From Vitis vinifera (taxonomy: Eukaryota; Streptophyta; Magnoliopsida; Vitales; Vitaceae): a DNA stretch of 64,000 bases. The position numbers were made by a program, and so were the translations under genes. The DNA lies in assembly GCF_030704535.1 (NCBI RefSeq), contig NC_081812.1, forward strand, positions 18,485,501 through 18,549,500. The letters are read 5' to 3'. This document shows positions 37,977-50,700 of the stretch, piece after piece. Position 1 is the stretch's first letter; each line of letters opens with the position of its first letter. The notes under the pieces were generated by a model. The model was not told the DNA's origin and ran no database searches. It was given only the letters and a program-made list of their open reading frames with translations.

Positions 37977-37984
37977 CCACGTCA
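37977..37984 (-). promoter_or_regulatory. BIC1: ACGT element TGACGTGG upstream of BIC1
   Basis: CCACGTCA on plus reads TGACGTGG toward BIC1, about 170 bases before its ATG. This C/G-hybrid ACGT core is a preferred bZIP (HY5-type) site. A further ACGT core lies near 38017-38025 (GTACGTGTC). BIC genes are known light-induced HY5 targets in Arabidopsis; binding here is inferred. Confidence 0.5.
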
Positions 37985-39724
37985 CTCTAATGTGCTTTTG
38001 TATGGTGAATGACAAGTGTACGTGTCTTGCTTGACACTGGATTCCATATTGTGTGGCTTGCTTCACGTTTGATATTCACAGAAAGGAAAAAAGACGAAAA
38101 CAAAATTTCGAAGAGAGAGAGAGAGAGGTAGCCAGGTGTCTTTCCTTGGAAAACGATTTTTGGAGGATTGTGAGGTTGATTTTGATTTTGTGTTGGAGAT
38201 TTTTGGGAATTTGCAGGATTTTGAGTTTGCGGCAAAGGGTATTTATGGAATATCACTGGTCATATAGTGCTGTATATTACATTTATAGGGATGGAGACTT
38301 GCCTGCATGTGGAGTGGGATGGCTGAAGGAGATATTTTCTGACGGAAACCTCAGTCACCACCCTTTACATTTATTTATTTTATTTTATTTGCCAACCATC
38401 TTACAAAAACCATCATTTTTCTTTTCTTTTTTTTAAAAAGAAGACAATATTAACTGGTTCATGCGCTAATAGCTTGTGACATGTGAGATTTGAATCTTTT
38501 GAAACCAAGATCAATCACCGCCACTCTTTACATTATGGACCACCTTCCCTCACATTATCACATTTATGCGACAGCTACTATTCCACCTATTGCGTGTTTC
38601 ATGCTTTGACGGTTTGGCCGCCCACTCATGAATCATTTCAAAATTAAGACCCTTCACCAAATCTCATCATCATCATCATCGATCACTTGTTAGGATCTTC
38701 GAAATTATAGTATTAATGATATTTGTAATATTGGTACACGTAACGCCATTCTCTTGCATGTTTCATGCTCATGGTGCATTAATTTTTTACGTAGATGTTT
38801 GGATCTTTTCAAATATGTTAAGACCCTTCACCCACCAACCCAATAGATTCAAAATTAAACCATAGATACGTTACCTACCTCTTACATTAATCACATACGA
38901 TAATGGTAACATGCAACAAAGTTAAGAATATATAATCCAATTGTGTCCAAATTAAGGATACTAATTAAGTTTATGAGCATTTGAACACCCTTCTCCTCTG
39001 ATAATTGATTTTTAAGAATGAATTTTACCCTATCAAAAGGCTCTCATTATGTGAGGGGTTCTTAAAAACAGTTTCATATTTTTAAAAATAAAAAATTGAT
39101 ATTTTTAAAATATTGTTTTAAAAAATAATTATCTAAATATTATATTTAAAAATATGATAAACAAATTAAAAATATTTTAGATTAAAAATTTTTTTTTTTT
39201 GCTTTACAAAAAACCGTTTTTGATCGGGTTAAAAAGGCCGCTAGCGTTAAATCCAAAGCTGACAACTGTGTTGCAAATTGGAATGATTTGACCTCAAAAA
39301 AACAAATGACAAGCAGCAATCAATTAATAATAAAGAGGAAATGAAAACAAAACCAGGCGTCGCCATCTCCCATGTTGGATACTGCGGATGTACGTACGTA
39401 CATGCATGTTGATGTTCTCACCCTTGTTTCTACTCGGCTTCAAGAATATTTTCAATGATTACGTACAGATTTCTCCATTAATTTAACGGTTCAATAGAGA
39501 TATAGAGGTGATGTTTGGGCAGATTATAAAATTGGGATTTGTTTGGGTGAAAAAAAGAAAAAAAGAATTATAAAAGGGTCGGGGGTTGAAAAAGAAATAG
39601 TTGTATTTAGCTAAGGGTGAGTTTAATGGTACTTGTCCAAAAGCGTAACTAAAAGCCCAAAATAATGAGGAATGAGGAATGAGGACAAGTGAACCCACCA
39701 TTGGGGGCCTGTGGCATGGTAGGG
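37985..39724. other. BIC1 upstream region
   Basis: Contains a GA-repeat (about 38114-38126), AT-rich stretches and a self-complementary TACGTACGTACATGCATG-type run near 39393. An open frame at 38053-38436 lacks any protein resemblance. Confidence 0.5.
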
Positions 39725-39739
39725 CACGTGTTTCACGTG
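39725..39739. promoter_or_regulatory. Pair of CACGTG G-boxes spaced 9 bp
   Basis: Perfect palindromic CACGTG hexamers occur at 39725-39730 and 39734-39739, separated by TTT. They lie 1.9 kb upstream of both BIC1 (minus) and the PPR gene (plus). G-boxes bind bZIP and bHLH (PIF/HY5) factors. Close pairs are uncommon by chance in such AT-rich sequence. Confidence 0.45.
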
Positions 39740-41670
39740 GGTGTGTCCCAAACACTAGTCTGGTCTTGTCATGTCTTTAGGTTAAGCCCCCCATTGTTAG
39801 TCCTTCGGCACCTAAACAATTATTGAAGTAAACTTATGTGTCTTTTCACTTCTTTACTATTAACATGTCCCTCCATAAAAATGACATCACCTTATTACAG
39901 TCCTAGGAAGCCCAAAATAATGTCAATGGAAGAAAACAAACTCAAAATCATTCATAAAAAACTTAAAAATAAAAATAAAAATGTGAATGTCATTTATTGA
40001 GTGAAAATTATTCTATTATATTATTAAAAATATTGTAAATAATTATTAATTATATTTCTAAAACATATTGTTCTTTCCCATTTAGAACTATATACGGGTT
40101 CTTTCACTTTCCGAACATTTTCATTTTTTTCATAAAGAATAAGAAATCTTTATTCTTTTATATTATTTTAATTTTCATTTTATTTAAAAAAACCAATATT
40201 TTTTTCAATAATATCTTTATCGTTACTTTGATCCAATGACTTTATATTAAATAGAAATACATCTGATGAATATTAATAACTTTTAGATGAAATATCGAAA
40301 TAAAAATATCCATTAGATAATGAATAATTGGTTGTAAGCCATCTCTACTATAAATCAACATTGATAGAAAGAATCCAATAATAACATTGCAAAAATAATT
40401 GAACAATATTCTTATGGAAAATCTCTGGCTGCTTCAAAGAATGATTGGGACAATTGAAGCAACACCTTTTGGTATGCATGGAACGATACGATGCTGATTT
40501 GTCTTGAAAGAGATCGTTTCATACGGTTGAGTAATTAATATAAAGATGATGATGGAGAAAAAAATCAAGGCCAAAAATTATTATGCATATTGGCTAGGGA
40601 CGTAAAGCCACATGTTAGACACGATGCATTACCCTCCTCCAATCTTGTAACTGGTCCAGAAATTTCAACCAGACTTTTGATAACTTATTTTTAATTTTTT
40701 TTAAAACTTATTACTTATTTAATTTTTTTATTAAATAAAAAAACTAAAATATTTGATTTTTTACTAAACATTAAAAATGAAATTTTAAAATAATCAAAAT
40801 ATAATTCCAATACAATCCTCTCCTTATTAATACTTAACACTTAATAAAAATAAAATAATAAAAATAAACAATTTAATTCTTAATACTATTAAGTTGTATT
40901 TAGATATAAATTAAATTAAGTTTTATTTAAATTTAAGTATAACAAACAAAGACGGTCTAAATCTTCCCATTTTAGGTCAATGTATGATTAGAGAAATGAT
41001 TCCTTAAATTAAGTCTAATGAAGGAAAATAAAAGAATTATAAAACTTTTATGTTATGAATTTTGTAGGTTTGTAACAATGGTAATTATTCTATTTGAGAT
41101 TAAATATTAATTTATCTTTCTACATTATGATATTAAGTTAAAAGAAAAATTTATATAACAAATTATTACCTTGTTAATCATGAATAAGATTAAAGGAATT
41201 ATTATTACATTTATTAAAATAAATAAATTATACTATGTGGATATATTGCTAGTTAAAAACCTATTTTAAAAAATAAGATTTAGAAAATATGGCCAAACGG
41301 ACCCTTATCGATCGATAGTTTTCTAAGAAATATTAATTTTTAAAAATATTTTCTAAATTTTATTAAACATTTTTTTTTTCTTTCTAAAAGCCCCTTTTAT
41401 GCTAAAAAAGTGTTTTTTAAGGGCTCTTAGTTTTGTTATTTAAATCAATGGCAAGGCAGTGCCAAACTGCCAATATAGCAGGCTTAAATAAAAGCCATTT
41501 TCAAAGGTTGGTAATGAGGCCCAACGAAGAAATTGGCCCAGTCCATTTCCGATCCACAAAGTATCTCATTTACAAAAGAACACATTTCTTTTTATAAATT
41601 GTAAATATATATCTCTTTCGAATCCCAATTTCTTAAACGGTCCCTCTCTGGTGAAATTTCGATCAATCGC
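39740..41670. other. AT-rich intergenic region upstream of the PPR gene
   Basis: No gene or recognisable element. Sequence near 41500-41670 includes a TGGCCC/GGCCCA motif (about 41531-41537) that may belong to the PPR promoter. Confidence 0.5.
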
Positions 41671-43716
41671 ATGCTGAGGGATACTAACGCCTTGGCCCAC
41701 GTTATCCAGACCTATGCGAAAACCAAGCGGCTCCGAAGAGGAAAACAGCTCCACGCTCTGCTAATCTGCGCAGGGTACACACCATGCACCTTCCTCACAA
41801 ACCACCTCGTCAATATGTACTCAAAGTGTGGAGAACTCGACCACGCTCTCAAGCTGTTCGACACAATGCCTCAAAGAAACCTGGTTTCTTGGACAGCTAT
41901 GATTTCTGGGTTGTCTCAGAACTCGAAGTTTTCAGAGGCCATAAGAACCTTTTGTGGGATGCGAATTTGTGGGGAAGTCCCAACCCAGTTCGCGTTTTCT
42001 AGTGCCATTCGAGCTTGTGCGTCCCTGGGCTCAATTGAGATGGGGAAGCAAATGCATTGCCTTGCTTTAAAATTTGGAATTGGTTCTGAGTTATTCGTGG
42101 GTAGTAATCTAGAGGATATGTATTCCAAATGTGGGGCGATGTTTGATGCTTGTAAGGTTTTTGAGGAGATGCCGTGCAAGGATGAGGTGTCGTGGACCGC
42201 CATGATTGATGGGTACAGCAAAATTGGGGAATTTGAGGAAGCATTATTAGCTTTTAAGAAGATGATTGATGAGGAAGTCACCATTGACCAACATGTGCTT
42301 TGTAGTACTTTAGGCGCTTGTGGGGCACTTAAGGCATGCAAATTTGGGAGGTCTGTTCATTCAAGTGTTGTGAAATTGGGATTTGAATCAGACATTTTCG
42401 TGGGGAATGCCCTCACTGATATGTACTCCAAAGCAGGAGACATGGAAAGTGCTTCGAATGTGTTTGGGATTGATTCAGAGTGTAGAAATGTTGTGTCCTA
42501 CACTTGTTTGATTGATGGGTATGTTGAGACTGAACAAATTGAGAAGGGTTTGAGCGTTTTTGTTGAGCTGAGAAGGCAGGGTATTGAACCTAATGAGTTC
42601 ACTTTTTCCAGTTTGATCAAGGCTTGTGCTAACCAAGCCGCACTTGAACAAGGGACCCAGCTTCATGCCCAAGTGATGAAAATCAATTTTGACGAGGACC
42701 CATTTGTTTCTTCCATTCTTGTTGACATGTATGGGAAATGTGGCTTGCTTGAACAGGCAATACAAGCGTTCGATGAGATTGGTGACCCAACTGAGATTGC
42801 ATGGAACTCGTTGGTGAGTGTGTTTGGTCAGCATGGTTTAGGAAAAGATGCTATAAAAATTTTTGAGAGGATGGTTGATAGAGGAGTGAAACCAAATGCA
42901 ATAACATTTATCAGCCTTCTAACAGGGTGTAGCCATGCTGGATTGGTGGAGGAAGGGTTAGACTATTTCTATTCCATGGACAAGACTTATGGAGTAGTGC
43001 CTGGAGAAGAACATTATTCTTGTGTTATTGATTTGCTTGGCAGAGCTGGAAGGCTCAAAGAAGCTAAAGAATTTATAAACAGAATGCCCTTTGAGCCAAA
43101 TGCTTTTGGATGGTGCTCTTTTCTAGGGGCTTGCAGGATTCATGGTGATAAGGAGATGGGCAAGCTTGCAGCAGAAAAACTAGTGAAGCTTGAGCCCAAG
43201 AATAGTGGGGCGCTTGTTTTGCTGTCAAATATTTATGCAAATGAGCGGCAATGGGAGGATGTAAGGAGTGTAAGGATGAGGATGAGAGATGGGAATGTGA
43301 AGAAATTGCCTGGTTATAGTTGGGTTGATGTTGGCTACAAAACCCATGTTTTTGGAGCTGAAGATTGGTCTCACCCGAGAAAGAGTGCAATCTATGAGAA
43401 GCTTGACACTCTGTTGGATCAGATAAAAGCAGCTGGATATGTTCCTCGTACAGATTCTGTTCCACTTGACATGGATGATAGTATGAAGGAGAAGCTGCTT
43501 CATCGTCACAGTGAGAGGATAGCTGTTGCATTTGCACTTATAAGCATGCCTATTGGGAAGCCTATCATTGTGAAAAAGAATCTAAGGGTGTGTGTAGATT
43601 GCCATTCTGCAATCAAGTTCATTTCTAAAGTTACAGGAAGAAAGATCATCGTCAGGGACAATAGTAGATTTCACCATTTCACAGATGGGTCATGTTCTTG
43701 TGGAGATTACTGGTAA
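41671..43716 (+). CDS. DYW-class pentatricopeptide repeat protein (organelle RNA editing)
   Basis: PLS-class PPR proteins with a DYW domain bind organellar transcripts and deaminate chosen cytidines to uridine. This intronless gene encodes 681 aa. From about residue 8 to 510 PLS repeats recur, with phrases such as GKQLHALLICAGY, NHLVNMYSKCGELDHALKLF, LVSWTAMISGLSQN and PNEFTFSSLIKACA. The E/E+ region follows (about 510-590: LVKLEPKNSGALVLLSNIYA, VKKLPGYSWVDV). The DYW deaminase covers the last 95 residues: His613 and Glu615 in HSERIAVAFAL, Cys641 and Cys644 in RVCVDCH, and the terminal GSCSCGDYW, all intact. The N-terminus (MLRDTNALAHVIQTY) has no obvious organelle presequence. The editing target cannot be read from the sequence. 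Confidence 0.93.
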   Translation: MLRDTNALAHVIQTYAKTKRLRRGKQLHALLICAGYTPCTFLTNHLVNMYSKCGELDHALKLFDTMPQRNLVSWTAMISGLSQNSKFSEAIRTFCGMRICGEVPTQFAFSSAIRACASLGSIEMGKQMHCLALKFGIGSELFVGSNLEDMYSKCGAMFDACKVFEEMPCKDEVSWTAMIDGYSKIGEFEEALLAFKKMIDEEVTIDQHVLCSTLGACGALKACKFGRSVHSSVVKLGFESDIFVGNALTDMYSKAGDMESASNVFGIDSECRNVVSYTCLIDGYVETEQIEKGLSVFVELRRQGIEPNEFTFSSLIKACANQAALEQGTQLHAQVMKINFDEDPFVSSILVDMYGKCGLLEQAIQAFDEIGDPTEIAWNSLVSVFGQHGLGKDAIKIFERMVDRGVKPNAITFISLLTGCSHAGLVEEGLDYFYSMDKTYGVVPGEEHYSCVIDLLGRAGRLKEAKEFINRMPFEPNAFGWCSFLGACRIHGDKEMGKLAAEKLVKLEPKNSGALVLLSNIYANERQWEDVRSVRMRMRDGNVKKLPGYSWVDVGYKTHVFGAEDWSHPRKSAIYEKLDTLLDQIKAAGYVPRTDSVPLDMDDSMKEKLLHRHSERIAVAFALISMPIGKPIIVKKNLRVCVDCHSAIKFISKVTGRKIIVRDNSRFHHFTDGSCSCGDYW

Positions 43717-44701
43717 GATTTCCATGGCTCAAATATTGCTTTAAGGGAATCCAATGCCAACAATTACCAGATACTTCTGGAAAAGATTCTTTTGAGCCAG
43801 CATTGGCAAATAGGATGATATGATTGTCCCAAAGGAAGCTCTGGGGACTGGAACATGCTAAGAATATATATTCATCTTACGAAGGAGTGCTCAGAAAGAA
43901 GACTGCAGTTATTTTGAATTCAATTCCTTCACATTGTTGTTTCCTTAGACAAATTTACATATGATTCTTTTCAAGGCAGGACTATGACAGATTCATGATG
44001 CTGCACTGCCAAGGTATAATAAAGCTTCGTAGAAGGGTTTCTTCTGTGCATCATGGACCGCAAATTTATCTTGATTGCTTATGATGAAAAAACACTGAGG
44101 GAAAATAAATTCAATTCAATTTACAGAAAACTTTGCGCATTATGGGCTCAAGAAAAAATTACCGTAATCAATAGTCCCAATAACTAATGGACAAAGATTA
44201 TTAAAGCACCGAGTCCAAGTGATTGGTGGACAAAAATGACAAACAATTTGAACCTCGAAACCAAAGTAGCTTTGCCATGCATGACTGGTCAGCCACTGCC
44301 AATTGCTCTAAAGTATAAACTACAAAGTGATTCCACTCCAGCAAATGGTCCTTTTACAAAAGAGAGATAGAGAGAGAGAAAAAAAAGGAATCGGGGCTAA
44401 TTTGAATAATGCTTCACTACTAACAAGCTCAAAAATTTCAAACTTTCTAGTTGTATTTTTAACATCATCAATTCAAGGCGAAAGAAAGAAAACCATATCT
44501 GAAACCTTTTATTTAGGAACTGCTACATTTCAAACCAGGATACTCTATATCATTTCAGAGCCAGAAACCCACTAAAAAAAGGCCATGAGCAGTAAGTTGT
44601 CACTAGAAAGGGGAGTTTCAAATTCCTAAGACAGGATGTCGGATTGAAGGAGAAATTTCTTTGAAACAGGAGAGGAATATTACAATAAAAATAAAGTTAT
44701 T
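43717..44701. other. Convergent intergenic region PPR-FtsZ2
   Basis: Holds the 3' flanks of the two genes. No further coding region seen. Confidence 0.6.
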
Positions 44702-47700
44702 TCAAGCTCTTGGGTAGCGTGAGCGCCCTTTCTTCTTTAGGAACTCTGGGATCTCCACAGACCCACCTTCAGTGAAAGAAGGGCGTCGACTCATTCCGAA
44801 GTTGGCATCTCCCTGTGCTAATTGACTTGCCTGCATTTTGACCGAAATCAAGTAAAACTAGAAAGTGGAAGTGATAGAACTACTATTTGGATTATAATTA
44901 TATAGAGTGACAGATACCTGGAGGGGCCTCCCCTCATTTTCCTCTTGGCGTTTGAATCCAGTGGCAATAAGAGTGATACTTACCTGAATGAAAGTCAATG
45001 CAAAGTAAGTATTATTTTTATGCCAAAATCATCAAGTCATTAGTTCATAACCAAGTCAATGAAATAACGCAATCTAAGTCGTTCTGCATTTGAAAATTGA
45101 AATGATAAACTCTCTTGTCCAACTTAAACAAGCCCAGAAATTATGATTCAAGCGCATCATTTCCAATTTTCTCCAATACATTTTATCTAACATTCTCCAT
45201 CCTATCTTCCACTATTACCTGTATCATAAATGAGAACTGAGCTTCCAAATCTAATAAAATATTCTAAGCAAACTCATTTTTTTCCCCATTTTCTATGGGT
45301 GCATTCCAAACATGATTTACTTAAAGGAATCTTCTATAGGTGATGCACTTGCTTCAGAATCATGATTTTCTGCTTCTTAAAAAAACTTGTAAAACTGCAC
45401 TTCTCTTGTGACAGAGCCACAAGTCTATCTTGAGAACCAGTTTTTGACGTGTTCAAGGTATCAAAAAGTTCAATTTGTTCCATCCATAAAATTGGTTATA
45501 GTATAAGAAAGGCAAGAAGGGCATTCTAATTGCAATATTTAGCATGTAAAAATCCAAGTAAATAATAACTATCTTTCTCCATTAATTTGTCAAATTTAAA
45601 GAAAAGAGTCATAATCCTTCGTACAAACCATCACCCTTATTGGTTTTGCCTTTTGTTTCATGCACACTTAGAAGGATGTGAAGCACCCATGTTGAACATA
45701 ATATGAAGGGTTTGAGTATGGAATGTGTCCAACATGCCAATTTTTCGGATAGGTATCCACCAGGTATGTCCAAAAAGAACAGGAAGAACAATTCCCTTTT
45801 CATTGTAAGCTAAACAAGATGCACATTAGATACTCCTAGTTACCAATTTGGTCTCAAGAATAGAATAAGTGAAAACGACAATTTAGGTTGTTCCATGTCA
45901 CAGAATACTAATATTTGCGGATTAAACGACTCTTGATGCCTTTTGGGGGTCTTGTGTGTTTAACAATGTCTCATTGTGTTTATGTTACACCATGCCCCAT
46001 GGCAAGCCTTGAAGGGCCCATCGGAAATACCTTTGAAAACCTTGCTTGACGCTTAGAGGCACAAGAACAATCGCTTCTTAGGTCCATGCAAACTAGACTA
46101 CACATGCGCACACAGCCTACTGAGAACCTCCAATAGAAAACATTTCTCTACTTCCCCATAAGGGGCTTAGTGTCACAACTGGCTCAAACGACCCTCCCTT
46201 GAGCTTATATTTGAAAGTCATGATGGTCATCCATAGAATTAGTTATGCTAAAGGATGGTGCTGCCCATGTTTAAAAGATAAAATAACTTACTTGACCGCT
46301 GAGTGATGGGTCTATCACTGCTCCAAATATCAAATTAGCGCTAGGATCCACAAGGTCATATATAACCTCTGCTGCAGCATTTACCTGCAAGAAATCTTTA
46401 CATGAGCATTGCAGATTATAGTAAGAGAAAATAATGAACTATAGAAGAGCATGACCACAATCAATCTAGAAGATAGCAGATAGCAGAACCACAAAACTCA
46501 GTTCAGCATTTTATTCAATTAGGATTCCAAATGACAGCTGCCTACAGAAAACATAAATTAAAAAGTGAGAGGCTTTATGCCAAATGGAAGGGAATTCATA
46601 CTTTAAACTGTTTTAACTGCCTCAGAACTAGCAGATTAGAGTGAAGCAAAATCAGATATTTAATTGGTCGAGTATGCCTCACAACTGCCTTTTTTGAAAC
46701 TAAGACGAAAGCTACAGAAACATGCATGCGAATTGCAGAACAGGAGCTAACATTTTGGCCACCTCAAAGACAAAAACAATAACAGAATCATGATATACAT
46801 TCACACAAACAGAGACTATCTATTTGCATATATAAATGGAAAGATAGATATATCCTTATTCTTTTCATGTAACTAGGCCATGGCGATTAAATAATTCTAA
46901 AGGTAGTGGCCAGAAATCGAAGGCCCCTTTTACAATATTGTTTATCCACTTTGAAGACATATAGGCCTTCCAGAGATTGTGGTAGACAAGGCTTCAGGAA
47001 GCAACAATTTCAGTATTTCCTAGAAAGGTTTGGTTCTCATATGAGCCATAATTTCAAGCACATGAAATTGTGTTCAGAACATGCATAAAGAAAGTATGGC
47101 ACCAAGAAAAACATATAAATATAGGTCAAGTCCATGAGCATAACTCAGAGAGAGAGAGAGAGAGAGAGAGACCTCAAACAAAGTCAAATCACTTCCACCA
47201 GTTATGTTCCACACAATTCCAGTTGCCCTCTCTATGCCAATATCTAGTAAAGGTGATTGGATGGCATTTAATGCAGCATCTCTTGCCCTGGTCTTTCCTA
47301 CACAAAGAACAAGCAACAATAAATCACTTAGGGTTGATGCATGTACCCTGCTTCCTCTGTATGCAATAGTTATTTTTGGGACAGATTCAATCCAGAGAAG
47401 AATCTGCTGCTCAATGGAATGCAGATAATACAAAATATGAGCATGATCACAAGCTATTGGCATGGATTACAAATATCAATTGGTGCTTGCTTTGGTTTAT
47501 TCTGTATATACTGCCTGCATACATTGGGTGTGCACCCTTTTTTTGGCGTTTCTTAATATATGCTCTTTGCTGTTTATCAAAAAAATGGGCAACAAATATT
47601 TGTTTCCTTCCAGTATCTTTTGAACAAACATTTTCATGTTATAAACTAAAAAGTACTAAAAAATAAAATAAAAAATTAAAAGGTAAATGTCAGTATCTCT

Positions 47701-50700
47701 AGGAAAATGCATGCTAATAAACAGCTTATCGTTTACTCTCTCATCAGTATTATAGCCTCCAGACCACTGTATGCCAAATTACCTTACTTGAGGGCTGCCA
47801 TCTTTGAACTGTTATTCATTTTGGCAAAATAATGGCATATCTTAGGTTTTTTTTTTTTTTTTGATAGGCAAATAAGAGTATGTATATTAATGACTATAAA
47901 AAGGATACCAAACTAAAGTGGCAAATACAGTATATCGGAAGTATACAACTGTGAAACAAAAACCAGCTATAGTAGCTACAAAACCACTTTTAAGAAGAAG
48001 AGCCCACCCATTCTATAAACTCTAATAAAAAGGATGGGCCTTCCTGCCTGTCTCCTAGAAGGAACCCTCGAGACCAGATATACAGATTAGTTAAGAGGGA
48101 ATCCTTGAGGGCTTGGATAGTGTGTTGTTCCATTTCAAAAGTTCTTTGATTTCAGTCCTTCCAAATTATCCATGAAAAGCAAAGAAGGGTTGTTCTCCAA
48201 ACCTTCCTTCTCCTACCCACAAAGCTACCATGTCATCCCTCCAATAAATCCTTAATAGAAAAAGGAAGAGCCCACAAAATGCCAAAGAAGGAAAAGAGAA
48301 AGTGTCATAATTCTCTAGCTACCCCACAATGGCTGAGAAGATAATCAATTGATTCATTTGCATCTTTATACATACAACAAAAACCTGCCAAAACTCATCC
48401 TCTCCTCTTGAGCTGGTCCATAGTTAGGGTCTGGCCCTAAGTCGTTTCCCAAGCAAAAAAACTTACTTTAGTTGGAGCCCAAGAATTCCAAATCATCTTT
48501 GAAGGGAAAGTCACTTCACCCATATTTTCCAATGCATTGTAGAAAGACCTTACAGAGAACACCCCATTCTTGGTAGCTTTCCAAACCATTTTATCCTCCT
48601 CTTCTCTAAATCTACCAAACTCGCTAAGTTTTAGAAAAAAATTATTTACAACATCCAACTCCCTATCATGAAAATTTCTTGAAAAGCAAGGGCTCCAAGT
48701 GACCATTCCTTCTTCTACCTCCCGAACCTCATCCACCCATGCCTCCTTAGCAATAGCAAAAGTGAATAAAGAAGGAAAAGAATCCTTCAAGGGCATATCA
48801 TCACACCACACGTCATGCCAAAATTTGACTCTTCTTCCATTGTCCACCTCAAATCTTATTGTTGCTTTAAAAGTTCCCCATACTTTTCTAATTGACTTCC
48901 ACAATCCAACTCCATGGCCTTCTCTCTTTTCCTAAGAGCACCAACCTCCCAGTTCTTCCCCAAATTTTCCGGAAATTAGTTTTCTCCACAGCATATCCCT
49001 TTCCGAGGTAAATCTCCAACACCATTTATCCAAAGGAGCTTTGTTGATAGTGGATAAGTCCTTAATACCAAGCCCCCTCTTTTTTTATCTTTGCAAATTG
49101 TCGACCAATTCACAAGATGAGGTTTTTTATCCATAGCTCCTCCTCCTCAAAGGAAATCCCTTTGGATTTTCTCTAATCTCATAGCCACCAACTTAGAAAT
49201 AATGAAAAGGGATAAGAAATAAATTGGGAGGCTACACAAAGTACTTTTCAACAACGTGATTCTTCTTCCTTTTGATAGATATTGCCTTTTCCAAAAAGCC
49301 AATCTTTTGAAGAACCTTTCTTCCACCACATCCCAAACAACTTTAGCCTTAAGGGGAGCACCAAGGGGTGGGCCCAAATATTTAGTAGGTAGTTTTCCTA
49401 TACCACAACCCAATACTGAAGCTAGCTCCTTCACGTTAGGGGACATCCCCTATTGGAATAAGCTCACTCTTGCTCAAGTTAATCTTTAGACCTGATTAGG
49501 CCTCAAATCAAAGCAAAACCCATGCTAAATAAGTGGGCTGATTTGGACAAGGATCAGAGAACAGAAGAGTGTCATATGCAAATAGGAGGTTAGAAATTAG
49601 AACTCTTTCTCTACCTCCCCCTCCAACCCTAAAGCCTGAGATTAAGCCACCCTTCATCACCCTTCTCAAAAGAGAGCTTAAAGCCTCCAAAACCAACACA
49701 AAGAGGTAAGGGGATAGGGGATCCCCCCATCACAATCCCCTTGTACTCTGAAAAAAACCTTAAGGAACCCCATTTACCAAAACTGAAAAACTAGCTGTGG
49801 AAATGCAAACCCGAATCTACTCAATCCATTTCTGACTGAAGCCCATTTTTCCCATCACCTCCAAAAGAAAGCTCCAATTTACATGGTCATAAGCTTTTTC
49901 TATGTCTAATTTACACACAATCCCCCCTCTACGGCTCCTCATTCTTGAATCAATGGCTTCATTAGCAATAAGGACAACATCTAAAATTTGTCACCCTTCC
50001 ATAAATGCATTATGCAAATCCAACACCAGATCTCCCATAACCTTCTTCAACCTATTAGTCAGGACTTTGGTTAAAATTTTATACAAACTGCCAACAAGAC
50101 TTATGGGCATAAAATCCTTCAAATCTTCAGCTCCACCTTTTTTTGGAATTAACACCAGAAAGGTGGAGTTTAAACTTTTCACAAAAGTTCCCCTTTCAAA
50201 GAATTCTTTGAAAAAGCTCAATATCTCCTCCTTCACCACCTCCTAGCAAGGAAAAACCATCAGGTCACGGGGCTTTATCCCTGTTCTAGTCCATAAGATC
50301 CTCAAAGAACTCCTTCTCTGTGAAAGCCTCTTCCAACTTGATAGAGTTCTCAATACTCAGCAACTTGAGAAGCAGACCATTTATACTAGGTCTCCACTCC
50401 CCCACAGGTTCTGACAGAAGCAACTTGAAATAATGAACAATCTTTGTTGCAATTTCTGGTTCCTCGATTACCTACTCTCCATTTATCCTAATTCTCCCAA
50501 TGATAGTCCTACTGCGCCTTGCATTGGCCATTTTGTGAAAAAACCTTGTATTTCTTGTCCCCTTCCTTTAACCAAACCTCTTGGTACTTTTGCCTCCAAG
50601 AGGTTTCTTCAAGAACAGCCCAATAACTGTAATCTTCTACTGCCAATCTTCTAGCATCCATATCTTCCGTAGAAAGACGACCTTCCCTCTCCTTGGCATC

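Noticed and set aside
38053-38436. A 127-codon frame upstream of BIC1
   Set aside because: No resemblance to a known family, biased composition at both ends, and overlap with the BIC1 upstream region.
41784-43537. Open frames in other phases and on the opposite strand of the PPR gene
   Set aside because: They are shadows of a 681-residue frame with intact repeats and catalytic motifs.
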